A DNA stretch of 64,000 bases, from NCBI GenBank assembly GCA_932521035.1, contig OW051496.1, positions 2,418,001 through 2,482,000 of the forward strand, given 5' to 3'. Source of the DNA: Oscheius dolichura. Its lineage: Eukaryota > Nematoda > Chromadorea > Rhabditida > Rhabditidae. Positions 34,569 through 46,195 of this stretch are shown in pieces. The translations under genes and the position numbers were made by a program. How positions within the stretch are numbered: position 1 is the first letter of the stretch; every line of letters starts with the position of its first letter. The notes under the pieces were generated by a model. It was given only the letters and a program-made list of their open reading frames with translations, had not been told where the DNA came from and ran no database searches.

Positions 34569-34963
34569 TATAGTCCGTTTCTAACGGGTATGTCACGAGT
34601 TCAAATTTCGCGGCGCATCTCCGTTGCGGGACCATGTCGAAAGAAGGCTGGTCCCACAGCGGATGCGCGACAGACCTTTAAAGGAACCGTCAGGGACCTT
34701 GGCGCGGGGGCAGTGGTCCCGAAGCGACGGCCCCCAGTCAGGCAAACGCGTTTTTGTTTTATGAAAATACCTTTCACAGAAAATAAGAAATTGGCTGAAA
34801 CCTAGCTTATTCGATGTAGTTTTTCACGCTCTTTCGACTGATTCTGTCAGTTTTTTGTGAAAATAAGAATTTCGCGTCGCCATTTTCAGCTGCTACAGTA
34901 ACCCATCAAGGTCCCTGACGGTTCCTTTAAATCCTGTGACATATCCGTTGGAAACGGACTATA
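34569..34963. mobile_element. MITE delta copy 2, split by a nested element
   Basis: Ends TATAGTCCGTTTC and GAAACGGACTATA as in the copies at 24.4 and 60.2 kb. The internal ACCTTTAAATCC of the intact copies is here opened by the epsilon element. Comparison with the empty copies dates epsilon after delta. Confidence 0.8.
34682..34926. mobile_element. TTAA element family epsilon, copy 1 (nested)
   Basis: Ends AGGAACCGTCAGGGACCTTG and AAGGTCCCTGACGGTTCCT, with TTAA at 34678-34681 and 34927-34930. Empty sites at 24.55 and 60.32 kb hold a single TTTAAA, proving the duplication. Non-coding. Confidence 0.85.
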
Positions 34964-36824
34964 TTTTGGAGAGGTAACTTCGCATCCTGTATTTTACTCG
35001 CATTTGCAGAATAATCAAGGAAAAATCCAGCTGATAGTGGAAAACATTCTAAACTCGTCTTTTATCAAAGCTGTGTAGCACTTTTTGATGACTTTTACAG
35101 GCTTGATAGCATCTAAAATAGAAGTAGACAACTAACTAATGTTATACATGTTTGATATGAATTGATGGGCAAATCAGGATGACTTCCACATTATACATTT
35201 TCCATGAAACAGTTGCCCAGCATAAGACTTCCAAAAAAAAACTCTTTACTGCTCCTTGCCGTTTTTTCGCAATTTTAATTCCCTAGCAAGTCGTGCAATA
35301 TGGCGGGGAAAAATAAATCCAACTCGATTATTTCAAGCGTTTATGAGGATAACAGGAGTAAATAGCCTAGACACTATTTGCTGTGCTCCTTTTATCCCTT
35401 CCTCGATTTGTCAGACGTTCATTAGATTGACAGCAAATTCATGCGAACTGCAAATCGTAATCTTATCATATGCCTCGTAAGACTAGCAATAAGTAGAATT
35501 GGTGAACAATAGAAAAAGTAGAGCAAATTCAATTCTTGGTAAAGAAAAATTCCTCATTTTCACAGAGGGTTCTAAATATTTTAGCTGTCATTCGTACTTT
35601 TTGGCTACAACTAGTCATCACAGCACCTAGTTTCAAGAAATGTCGAAATAAAGCACTCTGTAGCTGGCCAGGGTGATATGAAACACCTATTGAAAACTAC
35701 ATATGGTTCTGGAGAATTAGGAGAGGACCATTTTGACATCAAAACCAGCTCAAAAAGTGCTAAAAATAAAAAGTTACGTAAAAAACGCGAACTTTTGGGA
35801 CAGCCTAGTATATGCAATGAAAAAATCGTTCACATATCTAGCTTACCCATAAATCAGCATTTTGAAAAACTAGAAGCTAAAAATTCCACTTTTTACCTTG
35901 ATTTAGATTTAGCTTTTGTTTTATTTATGGTTTGCTAATCCTACAAAATAATCACAGTACGAAATCTGGATTGCAGGCTCTGCACGTACCACACTATAAA
36001 TTCCAACTAAACCATACAAAAGCACTGGTATTTCCCGCTCAAAAACAACAAGTTCTTTGCTCAAAAAAGCGAGTGTCTATAAATATCCTCGCCGAGTAGG
36101 CGGGATGCCCTCTATTTTCCGTGACTACGCTCAATTTTTGGCTGTAAATGCATGAAAGATGAGCTTCGTTCTGGGTGCTGTGGTTCGTGGGAAAAGGAGC
36201 CACACACACCCTACTAGAGGGGGAGAGCCGTCGGGGGATTATCCGAGCTTCTCCTTCACCCAAATCCTTCTCTTTTTCTTCTTGTTACTCTAACCCACAT
36301 GGAAGATATAATAATCAGAAAACAGACAAAAAGAAATCTTATAGCTGGTTGTCGGAACATATAAGGGAGTAAATAATCTTCTCTCTCTCTCCCCCCTCGT
36401 TCACTGCTTTTTTCCTCTGCCAATAACGATCCATGGCACGTCCTTCCGGTCTACTCCCGCCTCCTCTAAATGCTCCTCATTAATGCTCTCTCCATTCGTC
36501 ACTTTTTTCCTGTTTTTCACTTGTCTCTCTTCACTTGGTTATTTCGTCCAAATGCATCATAACAATTTTTAAAGTTTTATTTGGAGTATGAAACTTTTGG
36601 CACAGCTTGCCAAAATTCAAATTTTTGGAAATTACGCCGGAATTATATCCTAGACCTGAATGACACTTAGTGAGCAAAACTACACATTTTCACATTTTTC
36701 TGTTTGTTGCAATCGATCAGGCATATCTAAAACTACTAGAATAGACAGTGGGACCAAACATTGTTCAGCTAAATTTCGACAAAAAATGAAAAAAATATTA
36801 TATCTATATTTGTTTAACAGGGGA
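34964..36824. other. no gene recognised
   Basis: AT-rich DNA with scattered open frames that lack family motifs or splice structure. Confidence 0.35.
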
Positions 36825-38311
36825 TTACTCTGTGGAATTAGAAAGGATATCGGCCAAATGGCGGGGAATAACAATTGAAGACATATCACAGCACCAATTG
36901 GGAAGCTGGGGACCCTCTCTCCAGCTTTTTCCATTAAATATTTCAGTTTTATCGAGATCTTCGTCTGTGCCATTATATCCTCCAATTACAAAAATCTCAT
37001 TGTCAAGGACTGCTGCAGAAAATCTATTTCGAGGTTGTTTCATTGGCGGCAGTTCTTTCCATGTTCCTTTTCCTTCTAGATTACTCACTTCCAGTACAGT
37101 ATTGAATTCGGTCTTTCCATGACCACTACCTCCGATTAAAATGAGATTATTTCCATAAGAAACGAGAGAATGACAAGCAAGAGGTGTTGGCATATCATTC
37201 ATCTCCGTCCAGACACCGCTCTCCGGGTCCAAACATTCCACACTTTTCAAAAGATTTAAACCATCCCATCCACCACAGACAATGAATTTGCCATTATGAA
37301 CTGCTGCAGCTGCATATTTTCTTGAGTATTTCATGTCCCTAAAATATTGATTAGCCCTGATTGAGCCTTGTATCAGATGTTGTATCATCTCGTTTGAGAG
37401 ACGAACCTCGTCTTGAGTGTGGATCAGGGCTGGGCGGGATGGCCATTTCAAAACGGGGCGGGAAGGGACTCGGTCCCCCAAAAAACGGAATGAAACGGGA
37501 CGGGAATCCCGCACATCCCTCGTGTGGATCTTGTTTGGTCGCGAGACAGACTCGTGATCACGTCTCGCTCTAATAACTCCTTTACTCGTCCAAGTCTAGT
37601 TTTATTTTGGCTTTTTTTCCGACTACCGGGGTTTCAACTACGGGACCATTTGGCCTTTTCGCGAATAAAAACGCCTGAATTCCAGGTTGAGATTTCAAAA
37701 CAGGCACATTTCGCTCGCCAAGTTCCCAAATGGTCCAGTAGTCGAAAACCGGCCGTTGGAAACCGAGCAGAAGAGAAAAATTGGGGAAAGTATTCAACTT
37801 ACGGCATTTCAATCCATTTGTTCTCCTTTGGATCATATCGTTCCACACTTTTAGATGATGCCATATTGTCAACGTCATCTCCTCCAAACACCCAGATGGA
37901 TCCATTCCGTTCCACACTACTATTTGAAATACTATATCGGCTCTCATTCATATCTGCCAATCGTATCCATTTCAATGTTTTGTTATCCAATTTGTATAAT
38001 TCTTCCTCCATATAATGACCACCGAATACATAGATCTCTCCATCCAGATATACTGCACCCCCATAACGAAGTTCTTTCGGTAATTTCAATGCCAATTTGA
38101 TCCATTTGTCTTGTTTCAAAATGACCATTTCATCACTTCCTCTGCAAAAATCTTTTGCTCCTCCAAGGACTAGAATCTAAAAGAATGTTAATTATTCTAT
38201 TCCAAAATACCCCACCGTCCCCTTATCCACTTGTCCTGGGATCAATTGCTTCAATTCTCTATTTTTCGCCTCCATCATGTGGATATTCGCGTCAGAAGGA
38301 TTAGTTGCCAT
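36825..38311 (-). CDS. Kelch-propeller protein without coiled coil (gene D)
   Basis: Exons 38311-38216, 38176-37803 and 37338-36825, 327 residues, in phase. The first 32 residues (MATNPSDANIHMMEAKNREL...QLIPGQVDKGT) match both ends of the gene A N-terminal half, but the roughly 160 residues between are missing, so RELK is fused directly to QLIPGQ. The propeller has six blades (ILVLGG, IYVFGG, IWVFGG, FIVCGG, LILIGG, IFVIGG) and is near-identical to gene A, pointing to recent duplication. Intron positions are conserved. Intron 2 is larger (464 bp against 121 bp in A) because of an insertion. The start lies eight bases after a TTTCAG acceptor. It is probably a soluble binding protein; ligand unknown. 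Confidence 0.8.
37407..37752. mobile_element. insertion in intron 2 of gene D
   Basis: Sequence absent from the matching intron of gene A, where GAGAGACGAA joins directly to GCGGCCGTTGG. It contains an inverted pair near its right end (ACTACGGGACCATTTGG at about 37638 and CCAAATGGTCCAGTAGT at about 37726) and a GC-rich GGGACGGGAATCCCG stretch. Family unknown. Confidence 0.6.
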
Positions 38312-38888
38312 TAGAGTAGCTGAAATGGAAAGGTTGAGAAATGGGAAAAGTCGATTTGAACAAGGGAAGAGGCAGGGACAGTTCTTGATAAGGGAGACTT
38401 TGATAAGAAACGGAAATTGTTGCGGCTGTCGCGTTTGCCAGTATTTGGATATTGTAATTTTTTGCCAGCAATTAGGATCACAACAGTTTTAGCCGGCTAC
38501 CTTTACAGATTATTGAGAAACAAGCCGAGGGCGCCGTCGGCTTGACCGTGCTCGGCCCCCCTTCTCCAGCACGGTATTCTCCTGCCCAGCGCCTTCGTCA
38601 GACGATGTTGCACCTGCCCCTAGGCATTCTCTTTTCGGATCAAAATTTGACAGTCGAAAAAGATCAAACGGTCGAAACTTTCTGCTTCTCTCTCATTTGA
38701 CCGGTCAATCTGAACAGGTCATACAGACGGACATCTGCCTATTATTGGGGTAGGACTAGGAAGCCGGTCGGTGTGGGGCAACGTCCGTGTGCGGTTCTTG
38801 CCCGCTTTTGGAGAGGTTCTGAGCGCGTAGTGTGCTTCCGAGACGTGTAATTAGACTAAATAGACGTAAAACTAAAAAGCAAAAGTGT
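38312..38888. promoter_or_regulatory. upstream region of gene D
   Basis: Holds a TTTCAG acceptor at the gene start and, further out, a GC-rich stretch (about 38520-38630) of unknown kind. No clear core promoter. Confidence 0.25.
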
Positions 38889-38968
38889 TTGACCGCGACG
38901 GGAGTCGAAACCGCGACCTTTTGAGCGCGCGACCTGCAGAAGCGCATTGCGCCATTGGGGACCGGCGC
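38889..38968 (-). repeat. tRNA-derived SINE, copy 2
   Basis: The minus strand has box A-like TGGCGCAATGCG and box B-like GGTTTCGACTCC, then GTCAAAC and a TTGCTTTTTAGTTTTA tail, matching the unit at 5844. Diverged, not a functional tRNA. Confidence 0.55.
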
Positions 38969-39548
38969 AGATAAAAACGACCATAACTCGCGAGATTTAG
39001 CATTATACATTCTCATACTTTACAGTCTTACATAACTTTTCGAGCCGACGCGGGGGTTGTAGGCGTGGGTCTAGGTTCCGCGTTAGAATCTCCCCGTGCC
39101 GCTGGTTTTCGTCGAAATCCCAGGCTTTGACAAAACAAAAGCCGGGCCATTCTGACCGCTGACTGGCGGAATCCGGCTGGCTATGGAAAAAGGGCTTAAC
39201 TTTGGTAAAATGCTGTCGATTCGTCACTGTGGCACTTTGAGAATTCAAAAAAAGAATCAGCTGGGAGACGGCGACAAGCGTCATCGAATACTCCAGTCTC
39301 ATCTCGCTAGCTCAAAAAACGTTGTGCCATTTTTCGAAACTTTGAGGCTCCATTCTTCCTCACGCCTTCACTCCCAAATTTTTTAAGATAGCAAACGATG
39401 ACAAACGCAAACAAACGCAAAAATTATCGGTTCGAATAAGCCTACTCTCCACTTCCCAACTCAAAAAAAACGTACTGTTACATAAGGCACTTTTTTATAA
39501 AAAGGTGATGTGAATATGAACTGAAACTCTCCATTCTAGTATATTTAA

Positions 39549-39836
39549 AGGGACTGTCAGGGACCTTTGGTTTAGTGAAAGACTTAGCGTCCTTTTTCTG
39601 TAAAGCCCTTGGCCGGGATTCCCCATTTTTAAAAATGGAGCTCTCTGTGGTCTATTGGAGAAACCGTCCATAGTACGCCTTTACAAGCGATTTTTTCTCT
39701 ACAAACTGATACCAAACACGTTCACCAACTGCCACAAAACACGGATATGGCTTTTGAAAATGGGAACTCCCGCCAAGGGCTTTACAGAAAAAGGACGCTA
39801 AGTCTTTCACTAATCCAAAGGTCCCTGACAGTTCCT
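39549..39836. mobile_element. TTAA element family epsilon, copy 2
   Basis: Ends AGGGACTGTCAGGGACCTTT and AAAGGTCCCTGACAGTTCCT. The arms extend about 88 bp (through GACTTAGCGTCCTTTTTCTG), making it nearly a full hairpin. TTAA lies on both sides (39545-39548, 39837-39840). Confidence 0.8.
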
Positions 39837-40164
39837 TTAAATATGCCAAATCCATTGGAAAAGACAGAAAGAGGTAAAAATATGTAGTTCTGCTCAACAA
39901 GTGTCATTCAGGTTTTCCATAGTAAAGTTCCGGCTTTGTTCGCTGTTTACGCGCCCTTTTCGCCCAACAACGCTTTTATCAAAACTTCGCACATATTTTT
40001 CTCAAAATTGTGATATACGATAGTTCTAATTTTTACTACAAAAAAATAAGCTCATGGAGACGAACATTTTGAGCTATCAACGAAAGGCTGGGATATCTGA
40101 AAACCAAGTTTTACATTGAAAAGGGGTATTCCTGAACAAAAAGAATCATTTTCACTTTCTCTTC

Positions 40165-40317
40165 TATTTGTCGCTATTTTATGTTTTTCTCATTTGCTAT
40201 ATAGTAATTCGGGGTCGGGAAAGCCGGATAAATCATCAGAAATGGATAAAAACGCATAAAATTGGTTTTAGCTTTGGAGCGCTCCGACCTTTAAAGTCCC
40301 GGTCGCGGCGAGCTGTG
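40165..40317. mobile_element. partial copy of element family beta
   Basis: Ends GGTCGCGGCGAGCTGTG and shares the TATTTTATGTTTTTCTC and TAATT.GGGGTCG blocks with the reverse complement of 8403-8570. The far end was not found. Confidence 0.45.
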
Positions 40318-42000
40318 CTGGGCTCACAAAATTCTAATTTCGTGAGAGAAGTGCTATTTCCACTCACAAGATTTGAAGTCTTTCTATTAGCTAGGCCTAT
40401 ATCGAGTGTCTCATAACATTTTCTAAACTTCTATTGGCAGAATGAAAGTTCTATGACCACAAAATCCGGCTAATTCGTTAAAAGAAGTTCGTTCCCCAAT
40501 AAACAATTCCCACCCATAAGATTTGATTATTTTTTTTGTTATCGGAGCTAGATGAACTGTCTGATAACATTTTTTGAAAAGTTATATGAGCAGTATGAAA
40601 CTTCTTTGATTGAAAACGCCGTAATCTAGTTGAGTTTCCCGAACAAAAATCGTAAAATCCGACTTTTTTTGTGCATTACATTGATATTCCTTTCGATTAG
40701 TGCGTATAACCTTTTTTGAGGTTTTATGGTCACTATGAAACTTCCTTGCTCCCGAATAAGCGCCACTTCAGGTTACAAGTTTTCAAAAATCAAATTGTCT
40801 CTTTGCTTCGTAGTTTTTACTGGGGTTTACCCGTCTAATAAGAGAAACAGCGACTATTATAGACAATAGGTCTCGGTAGTAGATAGGCAATTATGGATTC
40901 CTTACCAGTTTCAGCCATCCACCGGGCCATTGTTTTTTTTCAAGAATGTTTGATTATTTTGCAAAAATAAAAAAAGTTGTTCGACTGAAAATATTTAGGG
41001 AGATTCTAGAAGAAGGCAAGACGAAACACAAGAGTTGCTACTGTTCGAAGACGATCCATTTCCTCATGTTTAGCCTAGGCTATATTGTTCCTCTAGTCGG
41101 GATATTTTTGTTCGGCAACTGATGGTAGACGATTTCATTAGCAGCTTTGAAGTTTCCTAATCAAGTTTTTAGAATTTCTATTCTAACGTATATTTTATTT
41201 TGAGTAACATCACCCTGATAAAAGGCATAAGAGCTGTTTTTCTTGATAATGCATCTGAGCTTGAAATCATCGCCAATTATGAATTTCCCTTCCACCTTGA
41301 CTGTCTCTAATCCCTTATACACTTTTTTTTTCTTTCTAGTAAGTCTAACAAACGTTATTTCAACCGTAGATCTTTGCTGTCAAAAAAGTCCTACCTCAAC
41401 ATTATAAGAAGGCAAGGTGAAACCATTGAGTTGCCTCTGCGACAGACTATTTCCTCTTGAATTTCTCAAGTTTCATCCAGACAATATATACCTTTACCCA
41501 CATGAGATTTGATGCAGACATGATGGCTAATCTTCCTCTTTCTTGCTTGCCCTATATTTCCTATTTCTTTCTCTTTATGGACAATAACAGTTAAAAAAAC
41601 GTCTTTCTGCTCTTGTTTCTCGCTTTCGTAGCATCACTAACTTGATTTTTTATAAAAAAATTTTTATAAAGTTGGTAACAGTATGGATTACCCATATTGC
41701 TAAATATAAAGGGCTGCTGAAACTTCCAACAAAAAAAATAAATCGACAGGCTATTTCTGTTGAATAAACCAAACAATATGTTTCATAAATCGTTTTGAAT
41801 AAACGCTGATACTTTTGAATGGGCATTGAAGCATAAGAAAACGTGTTAAATTTTTTCTTCGGTTGCGGAGTTCCTTTATCTTTCCGAGTCAAAAATATGT
41901 TCTAGTATGATCTGGTCTGTCTCTTCTTATCCTCTCCCCGTTCTCCCCGTCCCCCCTCTCAAAATCTCTCTCATCTTCTCTTTTTTAAGTCGGTGGCATA
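40318..42000. other. no gene recognised
   Basis: AT-rich. Its last 100 bases are pyrimidine-rich and end TTTTTTAAG/TCGGTGGCATA before the ATG at 42001, so a trans-splice acceptor or promoter is possible there. Confidence 0.3.
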
Positions 42001-42227
42001 ATGGCGGGGCAGCGAGCCCCGCCGCCGCCTTCGCAGCGGCTCCTCCCCTCGTTGGACCGGCTCCAGCCGTGGATGATACCGATAGCCGCCTCGGAAATGC
42101 TAGCCTCACCCATCCACCCCCGTAAAATATCCATCGGTGATCGTCTCTTTGAAAATTATACACCACGGCCGGCGGATATGATCAAGGAAGCTGCACAGAT
42201 GGCCGTCTGGCCCGCTCTGCCACCTAG
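42001..42227 (+). CDS. candidate alternative first exon (75 codons)
   Basis: ATG 42001 opens MAGQRAPPPPSQRLLPSLDR and runs to AQMAVWPALPP, then AG/GTACAG in phase 2. GC-rich coding composition begins and ends sharply with the frame. It joins in phase to the common exon at 46996. An acceptor-like TTTTTTAAG lies 11 bases before the ATG. Another frame over the first 120 bases is also open (Ala/Pro-rich) but stops before the donor. Confidence 0.55.
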
Positions 42228-42885
42228 GTACAGTTACCCTTACTTTTTTGCATAAAAGTTGGATGTAGCGCAAAACACAATGAGAGTTGCATTTATTACA
42301 AGGGCAAAACATAGATTTTTCATCTTCATGCAGTCACAAAAAACTGGGTAAACCCGTTTCCAAAGAATTTCACAGGACTAAAAGGGAGATTATTTATTCG
42401 CTGTAGGAGTCTATAGATGAAAAATGAACTATTCTTACTGTAGTTATGGCTAAATGCAGCGCTTGAAACTTTTGAATAAAAAAGCATAAAGAATCGGGAG
42501 AAAGGCCTAAGAGAATGAATATTGGGTGAAATTGATCGAATATATAAGGAATCTGAAAATTTTAACAATCTTATGGATCCAGTTGTCCTCACAGTTGTCC
42601 AGTTATCAAAATTAGAACTACCTATCTATTTTTCTTTTATGACTTCACCCAAACATTTAATATCATAAATATATTTCCTGTTGGTTTGGTGGAGTCGTTC
42701 ATTTCTACAGACAAAATTAAAATTAAAAAGAGGGTAACCTTCCGATAATGGCATTTATCCCGGTCTTTCCTTTCTATAAATTCAGTTCATTTTTATTCAA
42801 GAATTAGGGTCAAGAAGAACTACAGAAGTTTAGAAGAGAATTACTAAAAAAAAGGAATTTAAAAGATTGGGTGTCCTCAAATTAA

Positions 42886-43085
42886 AGGGAGCCTCACCCA
42901 GTAGAACAAAATTATGAAAATGATGACGATCTTTTTTCGCGGGCAGCATTTGCTTGTACTTGTTTTCTCGCTATTATATTGTTGCTAAATGATCTACATT
43001 CGATAGCGCTTCTTTTGCAGTATCGCTGAACATGTGACATGCGATATAAACGCCGAAAAATAAATTTTTCTGGGTGAGGCTCCCT
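42886..43085. mobile_element. 200-bp deletion derivative of element alpha
   Basis: Ends AGGGAGCCTCACCCAGTAGA and TTCTGGGTGAGGCTCCCT between TTAA sites (42882-42885, 43086-43089). The interior (ATCTACATTCGATAGCG and CATGTGACATGCGATA) matches about 33460-33530 of the 1035-bp element. Confidence 0.85.
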
Positions 43086-43555
43086 TTAAATTCAAAATAT
43101 GGTAAGATGAAAAATAGATAGGGCGTAGAGTGCGCCATTTATGTTATTCTCATAATATGCAGCTTTTGAAACTTCAACATTTCTATAAATAAAGAATAGA
43201 ATAAGAATAGTGACTTGATGATGCTTACGGTAGTGTTCAACTAAAAATGCATATCCACACATTATGATAATAAGATTGGGCAGCTCTTTTTCGTTTAATA
43301 ATTTCACTAAAACATTTTATACCCTAAACAACCTGTCGCTATATTGTTTCCCATCTCGACAAAACCTTCACTTGTCCCCCAAAGATTAGCAAGTGTCCCA
43401 CGCCGTGTAAATGGATGTCAAATTATGTGATTTAGTGATTGTTTTGGACAGATGGCCCCGCTCTTGACACATTCCACCTCACTTGGACTCCCTTTCCTTC
43501 CGATTTCTAATATTTCCTCTATTTCTACCGGCAAAATCGTCTTCCAAACGAGAAA

Positions 43556-43650
43556 ATGGGGCTGAGAAAGTCGAAAGCCCTACGGGCTTATGATAAGCCG
43601 GGAACTTTTACAATGCTCTACTACAGTTACATGTGGAAGAGGAGGGACAG
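43556..43650 (+). CDS. candidate alternative first exon with a myristoylation-like start
   Basis: ATG 43556 opens MGLRKSKALRAYDKPGTF and ends YSYMWKRRD, then AG/GTCTGT in phase 2, joining in frame to 46996. MG followed by S at position 6 and basic residues fits an N-myristoylation signal. No upstream in-frame acceptor was found, so an own promoter is assumed. Confidence 0.5.
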
Positions 43651-44438
43651 GTCTGTTACACCATTTGTCGTCTCATATTGAAAAGAAAAGCTTATTTTGT
43701 ACATAACAACCTCGAATATTAGAAAAAAGGGAAGAGTTCTCCTTTTATAGAAATCTTGAAGCCTATGGGAAACTGTCGCGGCCTTCAATTGCAAAAGGCG
43801 GTCGTCATCCAGAAATTGGATAAATTTTGTTACTCTTGGCTTACTAGCTAGACTGATCTGCTTGTAAAATATTCTGGGTGAAATTTCATGTATGTAATAG
43901 AAATAAGATACTTTCCCTGTTTTATAAATATAGCGAAGCGCAAGGGAGTTTCAGTCTTGGCTAACGGGCGAGGGTTCTACGCTATTCTTCGTCTTTTTAT
44001 CATTAGCAGTTGGCTATTACAAAGGAACAGCAAGTAGCCATGAAAGAGAAGTGGTCAGGTCTTTTTGGCTCATCGAACTGACGAAATATGGGGTCAAACT
44101 TGTTCCAAATGGTAATAGTTAAAGCAGAAACATATAATCCTCTCGTATTTAACCGATTTATGAAACTCGGAAGAATACGCACAATAACACACGATTTTGA
44201 ATGACCCTCATGAGAAAAGACCTGACTTTGTTACTTGTTTTCGATTCTTGCAGTACAATTCACGAAGTGAAATGGAAAAAATGCCCTTTATTTATGAAAA
44301 TTCTGTAACATAATGGCTCTGAATTCCCTCCAATCTAAAGAAAATTGTCTGTTATCCAATTGAACCAGTTTTCTTTTCCTTTTCCCATTAGAACATGAGA
44401 CCTTCCGGTTACTTTATACAGTTGATAGTTGGATTGCT

Positions 44439-45135
44439 GGTTGATTACTAACTGTCTAATTCTCCAACCGAGTATTTGGCTAGCAATATATTAACACGGA
44501 TTAGCAACTCATTAGTGTTACGTAGGTTGAGTATTACGTAGGTGCGCAGCTCGTGCCCTCGGCTACAAAATGGGCTATAATATCCGAATTTTGTGAAATA
44601 AGCAAGTTCCGAATACACATTTTATAGCGGTGAGCGACCTGCGGCTACTAAACTGGGAATGTGAATGATTTCAAAAAATAATGTTTCGAGGTATCTATGT
44701 AAAAAGAGAACAGTAAGGGGAAGACAATTCCACTAGTGGACAATTACAACCGGAATATTCTTTTGCTTTGGACTGTGAATAAAACGTAAGGCTCTTGTTC
44801 CCCAAGATTTGACATTTTCAAAAAGCAAAGCATTTGAGGGCATTTTCCGTTGAAATAATGCTAATAGACTTCTCTGGACGGTACTCGGGAAGACGAGGCG
44901 GTTTCATTGAAAGTCATCATGTTTTAGCTAGCCTTTTTGAGAAAGCAAATGGGTGTTAGACAGTATCAAGCTCAAAAAGTTGGATAAAAATAAATTGTGT
45001 TATTTCACAAGGAAAATATTACCCACCATTTTCTGTTCCAGTTGAATTCACAAGCATTTCGTCTTCTGGAAATGTTCCAGCTCCAAGAAATTGAATAATC
45101 GACTGGGGGTTGATTACTAACTGTCTAATAGTCTA
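44439..45135 (+). repeat. dispersed direct repeat pair
   Basis: GGTTGATTACTAACTGTCTA occurs at about 44441 and again at about 45112, exact over more than 20 bases, in otherwise unrelated DNA. Confidence 0.5.
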
Positions 45136-46052
45136 AGTATAGGTTGGAAAGTTATTTGGTTTCACGATTCCTATGTGAACTAATGGGTAAAGCTGAATCA
45201 GTGTTTCAAAAATAAGCTGAATCTTCATCTTGAAATACTGACATTTCCCTTTCCCCCAATTCATTTTCAAAAGTCGCTTCATTTCCTCTTGGACGTCCAA
45301 ATGTTATCTCAAGATTTCCGGAAATAGTTAATCTACAATCGTTCTTTTTAGGTTGCTAATGAGTTGAAGAATGAACAGCGGGTATATAGGGGGAAACCTA
45401 GATTGTTTCGTGGTTTCAATTTAAAAAATAAGGTGAGAAATAGTCAGCAATTCGAAATTTAGTTACCAAGAACATAAAATAATTTTCCTTTCATTAGTAC
45501 TTCAAATGGTTAGGCTAAAAAGATTTCTCATTGTCGTCTCTATTTCTCTGTCCTCTTTTCCAGCGATTCGTTTCAAAAATGGGCGCCTTTTACAGGGTTT
45601 CTCATTTTTTATCCCAACCTAAAAAAAGAACGAATATAGGGACGAAGAAAGGCTCTATTTTATCGGGTCTTTGAAACTTTTTCGAATAATGGGGATCCCC
45701 TTTGGAGTTGTAAAATCTCCCCCCTCCTGCCACATCTGGCCGCCGTTCTTTTCATCCCATGCTGCCATAGATTCCGTGATTTTTCTTCCCCGGTGGTCCC
45801 AGCTGCTCTTCCGGAAGTCCTCCCTCTCTCCCCTCTCCCTGAGTCAGCCGGTGGGTGGCTATGTTCCCCGGCCCCGGGAATTGCACCTGCCCCGTCGAGA
45901 ATCACCCCGTCGGCTATTTTTCATCATCAGAATCGTAGCCGGCCGCCTTCCCGTCGTCGGAAACAATCGCATCTCTCGCCTCTTCTGACGAGGTCTCTCC
46001 CCCACCGCCAGTCAGCCAGCCAGCCAGCCATCTCCCCCTCCCTCTCCCCCCG

Positions 46053-46058
46053 TATATA
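46053..46058 (+). promoter_or_regulatory. TATA-like box
   Basis: TATATA in a GC- and pyrimidine-rich region, 125 bases before the ATG at 46183. Plausible core promoter for the short N-terminal form of the channel. Confidence 0.3.
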
Positions 46059-46153
46059 CCCAGCGGCGAGGCATCGATCGCAGACCGCGAAAAAGACCCC
46101 CACCATCATCAGCGAGAGCCCCGAAAAGAAGATAGACCGATAGAAGAAAAGAA

Positions 46154-46195
46154 ATGCCACCGTCGCCAAGTCAACAGCCACAATGCTCGGGATAG
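46154..46195 (+). promoter_or_regulatory. upstream ORF overlapping the channel start
   Basis: ATG 46154 opens a 13-codon frame that stops at 46195, overlapping the main ATG at 46183 in another frame. If the leader includes it, it should reduce initiation at 46183. Confidence 0.35.

Noticed and set aside
42001-42125. Ala/Pro-rich frame in +1 relative to the ATG 42001 frame
   Set aside because: It stops before the donor at 42227, while the ATG frame reaches it in the phase needed for the common exon.
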